NCBI GenBank assembly: GCA_964407525.1 | Contig: CAYOWC010000159.1 | Location: 1-10,856, forward strand | Length of the DNA: 10,856 bases | Source of the DNA: DUZB01 sp964407525 | GTDB lineage: Bacteria; Desulfobacterota; DSM-4660; Desulfatiglandales; Desulfatiglandaceae | Direction of reading: 5' to 3' | In this document: positions 1-5,760 of the stretch, in pieces | Position numbering within the stretch: position 1 is the first letter of the stretch | Layout: each line of letters begins with the position of its first letter | Notes under the pieces: generated by a model | Told to the model about the DNA's origin: nothing | Databases searched by the model: none | The model's input: only the letters and a program-made list of their open reading frames with translations | Made by a program: the position numbers and the translations under genes

Positions 1-1348
1 TACCGATCTTTTTCATGGCAGAACGATTGCCCACCGGATCGTAGGTCCGGCTGGAGATGGAGACCCATTCTTCAAGCCTTCGTTCCATAGCATCTCTTTG
101 TTTTGCCAGGTACGCAAAGATGTGTTCGCCTAAATTCCGCTCCTTTATCTGCGTGGGAGGAGGTTTGGGTGTTCCAAAATAGCGGGCGGTGGCCGTTTCT
201 ACCAGCCGGTTAAGCAGCTTTGGGAAATCGAGGCCTGCCTCGTGAGCCGCTATTACATAGAATCCGTGCTCTCCAAGGCTGGGAAGGCTATTGATTTCCA
301 GAATGTACACATTTCCCTTTGCATCCAAACGCATATCAACCCGTGCGCAATCATAGCATCCGAGGGCAGAAAACGCTTTTTTAGCGAGTTTCTTTACTTT
401 GATCGTCAAATCCTCCCCAATGGGCGCAGGACAGAGCCACTGAATATCCCTGCCGGATTCCCCTTTTTTGTGCTGAATGATATAGATTCGGGGTCCGGTT
501 TTGCCAAATACGATTTCGCAGGGCGTCAATGCTTCAGGTGGGGCGTTACCCAGCAGACCCAGGTTTATCTCACGACCTTCAATGTATTGCTCTACCAGGA
601 CAGGTTGGTTAAATTGGTCAAAAATGATCTGGGCGGCATTCCGCAGTTCCTCTTCGTCGTGAACGACCTCTATTCCCATGGAAACCGCTTCGTTTTTAGG
701 CTTTACGATCAAGGGATACGCCAGGTCCGGTGCTTGAAATCCCGGGGCGTTCAAGACCGCGAAATCAGGAGTTGGCAGACCCTGTTGACGAAAGATCATT
801 TTTGCGACTACCTTGTCCAGTGCAAGGGAATGGGCAAGGGGGCCGGAACCCACATAGGGGATGCCTACCATTTCAAGAATACCCGGGACGTGAGTGTATC
901 GAGCCTGTCCCTGAATACCGTAGGATAGGTTAAAAGCCATGCTGGGAAATTCCCCTTTGAGCACCCTTGGCATGAACCCTTCCAGGTTTGCGATCAGCTC
1001 CTTGTCCCCTTGCCTTGACCTGGTGGCCGAATTTCTTGAGTCCGTCCACAATCCGTTTAATGGACTTTTTGCCAAGAGATTGTCCTTGAACCAGCCACAG
1101 CATGAACCCGTCAAACATGAAATCCGGGTCCAGCCTGCGGCAAGGTGTTTTGCAGAAGGGGCCTTTGAATTTGAAAGGGTACTTTCGGAACTGAGAGTTC
1201 CGATGAACTGAAAAGAGGAACTCCAAATTCCTTTTTCAAATACTCCATGAAATCCAATTATTAGGCGCCCACAAACCGTCAAGGAACCTCTGGACACGCG
1301 TATTGATCCCTTCTCAGGAATTAACAGTTCCTTAATGATTTCGTCCAT
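1..1348 (-). CDS. ATP-grasp ligase, D-alanine--D-alanine ligase-like, fused to a probable M20-type peptidase; partial, N-terminal part frame-disrupted
   Basis: Reads leftward and leaves the window at base 1. From about 1005 down to 1 one frame encodes a clean ATP-grasp protein. It has a preATP-grasp segment (FNLSYGIQG, HVPGILEMVGIPYVGSGP), ATP-binding PLIVKPKNEAVSMGI, VLVEQYIEGREINLGLLG, and the metal-binding strand end VYILEINSLPSLGEHG. This is the layout of D-Ala-D-Ala ligases, which join two amino acids with ATP. After the ligase, LEEWVSISSRTYDPVGNRSA resembles the start of M20 carboxypeptidase-like domains, so a ligase-peptidase fusion is likely (inference; the rest lies outside). The start ATG at 1346-1348 (MDEIIKELLIPEKGS) shares the core's frame and that frame has no stop. 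However, protein-like sequence moves to a second frame at about 1248-1195 (MEYLKKEFGVPLFSSSEL), a third at about 1193-1007 (FRKYPFKFKGPF, KSIKRIVDGLKKFGHQVKAR), then returns. Either the gene is decaying or the read carries indels. Confidence 0.72.
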   Translation of the reverse strand, partial: MDEIIKELLIPEKGSIRVSRGSLTVCGRLIIGFHGVFEKGIWSSSFQFIGTLSSESTLSNSKAPSAKHLAAGWTRISCLTGSCCGWFKDNLLAKSPLNGLWTDSRNSATRSRQGDKELIANLEGFMPRVLKGEFPSMAFNLSYGIQGQARYTHVPGILEMVGIPYVGSGPLAHSLALDKVVAKMIFRQQGLPTPDFAVLNAPGFQAPDLAYPLIVKPKNEAVSMGIEVVHDEEELRNAAQIIFDQFNQPVLVEQYIEGREINLGLLGNAPPEALTPCEIVFGKTGPRIYIIQHKKGESGRDIQWLCPAPIGEDLTIKVKKLAKKAFSALGCYDCARVDMRLDAKGNVYILEINSLPSLGEHGFYVIAAHEAGLDFPKLLNRLVETATARYFGTPKPPPTQIKERNLGEHIFAYLAKQRDAMERRLEEWVSISSRTYDPVGNRSAMKKIG

Positions 1349-1387
1349 GAAGCGGATTTGCCAATGGATACCGAAAATTTACAGTAG

Positions 1388-1403
1388 TGGCATGTTTATT
1401 GCT
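1388..1403 (+). promoter_or_regulatory. Sigma-54 (RpoN) promoter, rightward
   Basis: The sequence TGGCATGTTTATTGCT fits the RpoN consensus TGGCACG-N4-TTGCW. GG (1389-1390) and GC (1401-1402) are separated by exactly 10 bases. The expected start of transcription is near 1414, giving a leader of about 90 nt before the gene at 1504. A 15-of-16 identical copy lies at 3122-3137 on the other strand in front of a paralogous gene. That repetition makes a chance match unlikely. Confidence 0.75.
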
Positions 1404-1503
1404 TAAAACGCCCTTGGTGGGGTGTTACACCGTTTTTCGGAAGGTGCATCTTGTGCTCGGGAACCAGGAAATCTACAAGAACAGTAAAAAAAGGAACGGC
1501 CTT

Positions 1504-1857
1504 ATGAAACAGGATGAAGACACGATGGAAATCACTTTTTCGGGTTATGTCGTGGCAACAGATTGGGATGATGATGACAATGTTACAGCGTTGGAAATTA
1601 TATCTGATGACGACAATTATTACGTGGAAAAAAATGCACTTTGGGACGAGCTTGTGGATTTATCAGAAGAGGACGTGGAAATAACGGGTATCGTCATGGA
1701 GGAAAGAGATGGAACCAAACGGATTGAGGTAACCGATTACGATGCCCTGGGTGAAATTGGATACGAAGAAGAGGAGAGTCCGGGGTTCGAAGGGGTTTTG
1801 GATGGAGTGAATTTTGAGGTCGAGGAGGATGGAGTTCTCTACCAGGATCATTATTAA
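1504..1857 (+). CDS. Small acidic conserved protein, paralogue of the gene at 2649-2969
   Basis: A 117-residue, strongly acidic protein of no family I recognise. The pattern GYVVATDWDDDDNVTALEI (13-31), a short acidic stretch, LVDLSEEDVEITGIV, then DGTKRIEVTDYDAL suggests a compact beta-barrel (OB-like) fold; that is inference. The same pattern recurs in the convergent gene at 2649-2969. The C-terminal third (EEEESPGFEGVLDGVNFEVE) is an extra acidic tail absent from the paralogue. The ATG at 1504 is preferred because AAAAAAAGGAAC precedes it at good spacing. The upstream in-frame GTG at 1387 would place the sigma-54 promoter inside the coding region. It is first gene of a unit with the DksA-like gene 15 nt downstream. 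No signal peptide or membrane helix is visible, so it is probably cytoplasmic. Confidence 0.72.
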   Translation: MKQDEDTMEITFSGYVVATDWDDDDNVTALEIISDDDNYYVEKNALWDELVDLSEEDVEITGIVMEERDGTKRIEVTDYDALGEIGYEEEESPGFEGVLDGVNFEVEEDGVLYQDHY

Positions 1858-1872
1858 GGAGCTGAGACGTCC

Positions 1873-2316
1873 ATGGAAAAAATAAATCTCTCATCGGATG
1901 CCCTCAGGCAACACATTTTTTCCTGTTTAGCAACAGAACTCAGAAAGGAATATATCCCATCGGATGATGAGCCTTACATGAATGAACAACAACTATCTTA
2001 TTTCAAGGAAAAGCTTTTTCGCTGGCGAGATCAGCTCTTCAACGAGTCCCGTTCAGCATTAATTCTATTGAAAGACGATCATGGGCGAGAGGCCGATTTC
2101 CTGGAGCAAGGAGCTTTGGAAACAAACATCTCTATCAAGCTCAGGACCTGTGACCGATATTACAGACTTATCCAAAAAATCAATGGCGCATTGGAGCAAA
2201 TCGAGGTGGGGGAATATGGTTACTGTGAAGAGACAGGGGACGCTATTGGTTTGAAACGCCTTGAAGCCCAGGAATGGCATGAACAAAAGGAGAGGCGTGG
2301 GAGGATGAGGTGGTAG
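1873..2316 (+). CDS. DksA/TraR-family RNA polymerase-binding protein with a shortened zinc-finger region
   Basis: 147 residues. EYIPSDDEPYMNEQQLSYFKEKL (26-48) matches the hallmark start of DksA proteins (E. coli YMNEAQLAHF), followed by the long coiled coil (41-112). DksA enters the RNA polymerase secondary channel and, with ppGpp, adjusts initiation. At the coiled-coil tip the usual DxxDxA reads D75-F-L-E78-Q-G80, so the second Asp is Glu and the Ala is Gly. The finger begins EYGYCEETGDAIGLKRLEA (one Cys, C118; a CxxT rather than CxxC type), then jumps straight to QEWHEQKE. Relatives carry about ten more residues here, ending in another EAQ. An in-frame loss between two GAAGCC repeats would explain this (inference). 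AAGGAG overlaps the upstream stop codon about 10 nt before the ATG, so translation is probably coupled. It is probably a specialised paralogue, not the main DksA. Confidence 0.82.
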   Translation: MEKINLSSDALRQHIFSCLATELRKEYIPSDDEPYMNEQQLSYFKEKLFRWRDQLFNESRSALILLKDDHGREADFLEQGALETNISIKLRTCDRYYRLIQKINGALEQIEVGEYGYCEETGDAIGLKRLEAQEWHEQKERRGRMRW

Positions 2317-2415
2317 AGACGGGGGAACCATTTATTTCCGTCAACGTGTTGAAGGATCGGCTCCTGATTTAAAATAGAAGTAGATATAAACAAGATTCAA
2401 GCTGGAGAAAATTTC

Positions 2416-2637
2416 ATGAGAGAACAGACCATTTTCTGTATTCAATGTGGTAACACTTTTGCTCTTACCGTGGCCGAACAGAAACGTCTCGGGTCCAACG
2501 GGTTTGACGCTCCCAAACGGTGCGCGGAATGTCGCAAACAGAAGCAAAGGGCGGTACATATGGAAGGCAGGAGGAAAAAAAGAGGCCGGGATAACTATGT
2601 GCCCTGGGAGAACTTGGAATACTATGACTTGCAGTAA
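2416..2637 (+). CDS. Zinc-ribbon domain protein (probable zf-trcl type)
   Basis: 73 residues with two CxxC pairs, C8/C11 and C36/C39, in the arrangement FCIQCGNTF...EQ...GF.APKRCAECRKQK. This matches the small 'probable zinc-ribbon' family found across bacteria (PF13451 by recall). One Zn would bind the four Cys. A very basic linker (KQKQRAVHMEGRRKKRGR) follows and could contact nucleic acid; the tail is WENLEYYDLQ. The function of the family is not known to me. GGAG lies about 9 nt before the ATG. It is third gene of the sigma-54 unit, 99 nt after the DksA-like gene, and its stop lies 11 nt from the stop of the convergent paralogue gene. A separate weak promoter in the 99-nt gap cannot be excluded. 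Confidence 0.8.
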   Translation: MREQTIFCIQCGNTFALTVAEQKRLGSNGFDAPKRCAECRKQKQRAVHMEGRRKKRGRDNYVPWENLEYYDLQ

Positions 2638-2648
2638 ATTCTTGAGGC

Positions 2649-2969
2649 TCACCATCTAATAGTACTGTCCAAAGCGAAGCCGACTTTGGACAGGAGTACT
2701 ACACTGTATTTTTTCACCTTAATTACCTTACGATCTCCATCATATCGAATACTCCCTATGACTTCAACAATTTGCCTTACGAGCGAGGGGAATGGAGTGC
2801 CTTGCGTGCCTTCGTCAATAAGGTACTCTTCCTCATCGAAAGTTGAAATGGTCAGGGCGATCACGTTGCCTTTTTCATCCCACTCGTACGGAGTAACGAG
2901 ACCCCGAATTGTGGTCAGCTCATGGTCTGCCTCGCCCCGCATGTTCGTTTTTTTCTTCTTTTGCGGCAT
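2649..2969 (-). CDS. Small conserved protein, paralogue of the gene at 1504-1857
   Basis: 106 residues. After a basic start (MPQKKKK), the core RGLVTPYEWDEKGNVIALTI, LVRQIVEVIGSIRYDG and DRKVIKVKKYSVV aligns along its length with the acidic gene at 1504. Shared positions include G-x-V, W-D, N-V-x-A-L-x-I, Y-x-[VI], V-E-[VI]-x-G-x-[VI], DG and [IV]-x-V-x-x-Y. The charge differs: this copy is near neutral to basic. The ATG at 2969 is preferred over a TTG at 2984 because GAGAAGAAGG sits just before it. The spacing is only 3 nt, so the ATG at 2942 (MRGEADHEL) is a possible alternative. The last ~15 codons (SKVGFALDSTIRW) run through the hairpin at 2661-2700, so the C-terminus may have been altered by a mobile hairpin repeat. 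It is transcribed from a sigma-54 promoter at 3122-3137. Confidence 0.72.
   Translation of the reverse strand: MPQKKKKTNMRGEADHELTTIRGLVTPYEWDEKGNVIALTISTFDEEEYLIDEGTQGTPFPSLVRQIVEVIGSIRYDGDRKVIKVKKYSVVLLSKVGFALDSTIRW
2661..2700. repeat. Inverted repeat between convergent genes; possible REP-like element or terminator
   Basis: AGTACTGTCCAAAG (2661-2674) pairs with CTTTGGAC (2684-2691) plus AGTACT (2695-2700). The loop is 9 nt and there is a 3-nt AGG bulge, giving 14 paired positions. Rightward, a run of six T (2709-2714) follows about 9 nt later, which could make a weak terminator for the unit ending at 2637. It lies inside the coding end of the leftward gene. The near-perfect stem is more than a terminator needs, so a dispersed palindromic repeat is an alternative. 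Confidence 0.6.
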
Positions 2970-3121
2970 AGTCCTTCTTCTCAATGGATTCCGTCAAACC
3001 TTAGAGGCCAGGCTCAAGCCCTCTATCTTTAATAGATAGGGAACTCTGAATTCACTTTTTGCCTCGCACTAGTAACGGCGCACATATTATTGCCGGCCTT
3101 TGGTTATCTGTAAATGTTAAT

Positions 3122-3137
3122 AGCAATAGACATGCCA
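3122..3137 (-). promoter_or_regulatory. Sigma-54 (RpoN) promoter, leftward
   Basis: Read on the minus strand the sequence is TGGCATGTCTATTGCT, with GG and GC exactly 10 bases apart. It differs at one base from the promoter at 1388-1403. Transcription should start near 3111, leaving a leader of about 140 nt before the ATG at 2969. That leader can fold: CCCTATCT pairs with AGATA-GA-GGG (about 3020-3042), and a second GAGG/CCTC stem adjoins it. The signal faces the paralogue of the gene driven by the other copy. Confidence 0.75.
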
Positions 3138-3275
3138 AAAGGCAAAGCACTGTCACTGCAGAGGCTTGTGAGGCCGAGTCCACAAATAGCAGAATTAATA
3201 TTACGGAAAATGGTGAGGAAGAATCTATTGAAAGGCCTTCGGACTGGAGATGACGAGAGGTAATGCTCTGGAACT

Positions 3276-3305
3276 AAAAGAAAAACCCGAATTGGGAAAT
3301 TCAGG
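3276..3305 (-). terminator. Rho-independent terminator of the sigma-54 activator gene
   Basis: On the minus strand CCTGAATT, loop TCCC and AATTCGGG form an 8-bp stem (one G-T pair), followed immediately by TTTTTCTTTT. This is a textbook intrinsic terminator about 60 nt past the stop codon of the activator gene at 3363. It should also insulate the leftward sigma-54 promoter at 3137 from activator transcripts. Confidence 0.85.
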
Positions 3306-3322
3306 TTCCGATTTTTATGATA

Positions 3323-3341
3323 CCGGAACTTGAAATTCCGG
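3323..3341 (-). other. Second hairpin between the activator stop codon and its terminator
   Basis: CCGGAA, a 7-nt loop and TTCCGG form a perfect 6-bp stem about 20 nt after the stop codon and 17 nt before the terminator hairpin. There is no T tract behind it, so it is not itself a terminator. It may protect the mRNA 3' end or be an operator-like site. Between 3138 and 3275 I see no convincing gene. Confidence 0.4.
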
Positions 3342-3362
3342 TTGATCTATGTGGACTGTTGG

Positions 3363-4760
3363 TCATTTAAATGCTTCTTTCCGGATGCCGCATTTGGCCA
3401 TGAGCTTGTGTAACTGACGTGTGGTAATTCCGGCCACTTTTGCGGATTCATTTATTTTGCCTTTCTGTTGTGTCAGTAGTTCTTTAAGATAGTTCCTTTC
3501 AAAATTTTCAATGTCTTTGCGCCGTGCCTCTGCCAGAGTCAGGAAAGAATCCGCCGTTGGAGGCGAAGGAGAAATTCCTGACTCGACCAGTTCAACCGGG
3601 AAGCTCTCCGATGTCAACACAGAGGATGTCTCAAGAATATAGGCCCTTTCAATCAGATTCTCCAACTCCCGGATATTTCCAGGCCATGGATAATGCTTGC
3701 ATCCCTCCAACACGTCCGGATTAATGTGAGAAATCCCCTTTGCGTTGAAGCTATTCAGCTTTTTCAGAAAACCTTCGATCAGATGAGGAATATCTTCCAG
3801 CCGCTTTCTCAATGGAGGAATCTCAATGGGGAACACATTTAATCGGTAATAAAGATCCTTCCTGAACAGCCCATCGTCACACATTTTTTTCAGATCCGCA
3901 TTCGTGGCTGCAATGATCCTCACTTTGGCTTCAAGAGTTACTTCTCCCCCGACTCGCTGAAAAGTTCCATCTTGCAGTATTTGTAGCAGCTTTATCTGAG
4001 CAGAGGGCGTGATTGTTCCCACCTCGTCCAAGAAAATGGTCCCCCCGCTGGCAATTTCAAATTTCCCAAGTTTTCGCTTCACAGCACCTGTGAAGGCGCC
4101 TTTTTCATGGCCAAAAAGCTCGCTTTCCAGCAAGGTGTCCGGGATCGCACCGCAATGTACGTTGATGAACTGCGCATCGCGACGGTTGCTGTGTTGATGA
4201 ATGAGATTGGCAAGCACGCCCTTGCCTGTTCCAGTTTCACCCATAAGTAGAACAGTGCTTATGGTTGGCGCAACGGACCGGACCTTATCATAAACTGTTT
4301 TCATCCGGGCACTTTTCGTCTTTATGATTTCAAGGGATTTACTTTCCCAAAATTGATCTCGCAGATACTCGAGTTCGGACCTAGCAATCATGGATACGTG
4401 GACGGTTTCGGTTACGAGTTCTACTTCCTCGGGAACGATAGGATAGGTTAAATAGTTTCCGGCTCCAGCTTTTACGGCCATTACCGTTTCTCTGAGCATT
4501 TCTTCAGGAGACATAACTACGATCTCCATGGTTGGGGACACTTTCCAGAAAGGTTGAAAAGCAGCCCTGTATCCGCCGGCTTGGAGAGACTCGTTGAGTA
4601 TTTCTATATCAATAAAAATGAAATTGAACCGCTTTTTCTGGAGAATCATCAATGCTGCCTGCTTGCTGCCTACATTTTCAATCCTGAATTTGGAAATAAG
4701 ACCGGAATGCATTTGGCGGAAAACTTCTTGATCTTTCGATACGAAAAGGATTGATTCCAT
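3363..4760 (-). CDS. Sigma-54-dependent Fis-family transcriptional regulator with a degenerate receiver domain
   Basis: 465 residues, the NtrC layout. A receiver-like domain (1-120) retains the phospho-acceptor position D51 (FIFIDIE). The acidic pair after the first strand is reduced to SKD, the switch residue is S84, and the near-invariant Lys of 'KP' is Tyr (YLTYPI, Y106). The AAA+ domain is complete: Walker A GETGTGKG (174-181), the sigma-54-contacting GAFTGA loop (221-226), Walker B TIFLDE (241-246), FRKDLYYRLNVFPIEIPPLR with the arginine fingers, and sensor II WPGNIRELEN. The C-terminal Fis-type helix-turn-helix is INESAKVAGITTRQLHKLMAKCGI. It should hydrolyse ATP to open RpoN promoters. 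CTGGAG lies 8 nt before the ATG. No sensor kinase gene is adjacent; the divergent neighbour is a membrane protein/cyclase pair. It may activate the sigma-54 promoters at 1388 and 3137 (inference). Confidence 0.93.
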   Translation of the reverse strand: MESILFVSKDQEVFRQMHSGLISKFRIENVGSKQAALMILQKKRFNFIFIDIEILNESLQAGGYRAAFQPFWKVSPTMEIVVMSPEEMLRETVMAVKAGAGNYLTYPIVPEEVELVTETVHVSMIARSELEYLRDQFWESKSLEIIKTKSARMKTVYDKVRSVAPTISTVLLMGETGTGKGVLANLIHQHSNRRDAQFINVHCGAIPDTLLESELFGHEKGAFTGAVKRKLGKFEIASGGTIFLDEVGTITPSAQIKLLQILQDGTFQRVGGEVTLEAKVRIIAATNADLKKMCDDGLFRKDLYYRLNVFPIEIPPLRKRLEDIPHLIEGFLKKLNSFNAKGISHINPDVLEGCKHYPWPGNIRELENLIERAYILETSSVLTSESFPVELVESGISPSPPTADSFLTLAEARRKDIENFERNYLKELLTQQKGKINESAKVAGITTRQLHKLMAKCGIRKEAFK

Positions 4761-5080
4761 CTTTGACTCCAGGTGTGTACCTCTAATCGACTTCTTATGG
4801 CGCTACGAAATTTTCGGGTCCATTAACAAAGTTATTGGGGCTCTGGATTTTCTTAAATCAATTTCTTTTTTATGTCAACGAGTTGGATTTTACAATAGTA
4901 GTTCTTGTTATAGAAGTATTCATTTTCTGAGTAATGTATACTTTTCCACTTTGAGAACTCTGCCCGGCTTGCTTTAAAGTGTCGTATTTCTGTTGACTTT
5001 TCTGCGCAATATCCTTTACGTAAATGGAAGGATTTCGTTTTCTATGTCGAACCAGCCTTAAAATGGAGGAGAGCAAAGAG
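4761..5080. other. Divergent intergenic region, AT-rich, no gene seen
   Basis: About 320 nt separate the leftward activator gene and the rightward membrane-protein gene. I found no sigma-54 site with correct 10-base spacing on either strand and no strong inverted repeat. A TTGACT at 4993-4998 could be a -35 element for the rightward operon, but no good -10 follows it. A short leftward open frame (4870-5169) overlaps the start of the rightward gene and looks random. Confidence 0.4.
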
Positions 5081-5737
5081 ATGCCCACACCTGCGTCTGA
5101 AATTGCATTAAAAAACCTCAGAGACCTTTCTACTCTACAATGGTATGTGATCCCGTTGCTTGCGATCATTTTATATATTTACTCGAGCGAAATCAAGAAG
5201 GCGCGAGAAACTGGCGTGTGGGATGCCATTTATGCGGGATTGACCGTTTTTGGTATGGATTTTATTAATGAGACATGGAACGGATGGGTGTTTTATCTTA
5301 CGCAATATTCCGCATGCTGGACGACTCCAGGCTGTACTGCCTTGCAAACCATGATAGGGTGGAATATCGAGATTATGTTCATGTTCGCCATAGCCGGGAT
5401 TATTTATTTTAATACTATTTCTGAGGACAAAAAAGATAGAATTCTTGGTATTCCCAATCGCTGGTTCTGGGCAATCGGCTATTCACTGTTCTGTGTTTTT
5501 GTGGAATGTTTGTTGAATATGGGTGGTCACCTGGTATGGGAATATACGTGGTGGAAACGGTCTTTTGGTGGGGTATGGCTTATCTTCGTGATAGGATATT
5601 TTCATTTTTTTGTGGCTGTCATTTTTGTTTTGAGTTTGAAAACTCACAGAGCCAGGATCATCACACTCAGTAGTATTTATGGTGTTGCTATTCTGGCCAA
5701 CGTCATTTGTCTCGGGTTTTTAGGTTGGGTTTATTAG
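5081..5737 (+). CDS. Six-helix integral membrane protein of unknown function
   Basis: 218 residues from the ATG at 5081. Two in-frame ATGs lie further upstream (5024, 5063), but GGAGGAG sits about 9 nt before 5081, and the extra 19 residues look unrelated. Six hydrophobic segments can be read: YVIPLLAIILYIY, a helix carrying GLTVFGMDFINETWNGWVFY, IEIMFMFAIAGIIYF, WAIGYSLFCVFVECLL, GVWLIFVIGYFHFFVAVIFVL, and IYGVAILANVICLGFLGWVY. Charged and polar residues within the helices (MDFINE, NIEI, FVECLLN) suggest a functional polar core. I do not recognise a named family. The gene ends 23 nt before a diguanylate cyclase gene, so the two are probably co-transcribed; a sensory role in the membrane is possible but unproven. 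Confidence 0.82.
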   Translation: MPTPASEIALKNLRDLSTLQWYVIPLLAIILYIYSSEIKKARETGVWDAIYAGLTVFGMDFINETWNGWVFYLTQYSACWTTPGCTALQTMIGWNIEIMFMFAIAGIIYFNTISEDKKDRILGIPNRWFWAIGYSLFCVFVECLLNMGGHLVWEYTWWKRSFGGVWLIFVIGYFHFFVAVIFVLSLKTHRARIITLSSIYGVAILANVICLGFLGWVY

Positions 5738-5760
5738 ATGTTTCGAATTGGAGATGTCCC

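Noticed and set aside
16..31. TGGCAGAACGATTGCC, a third sequence with sigma-54 GG-N10-GC spacing on the plus strand
   Set aside because: It lies antisense inside the ATP-grasp/peptidase coding region, lacks the W after GC, has no gene directly downstream on that strand, and differs from the matched pair at 1388 and 3137.
242..928. A 228-codon plus-strand open frame opposite the ligase gene
   Set aside because: The minus strand encodes clear ATP-grasp motifs over the same bases; the plus-strand translation shows no recognisable domain.
3059..3253. A 64-codon plus-strand frame starting with TTG
   Set aside because: Weak start, no ribosome-binding site, low-complexity composition, and it also crosses the sigma-54 promoter.
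3132..3263. A 43-codon frame beginning MPKGKALSLQRLV with a plausible basic, helical composition
   Set aside because: It has no ribosome-binding site and its start overlaps the leftward sigma-54 promoter. It could be a real microprotein, but nothing beyond composition supports it.
4870..5169. A 99-codon minus-strand frame over the divergent intergenic region
   Set aside because: It overlaps the N-terminus of the well-supported membrane protein and shows no domain or start signal.
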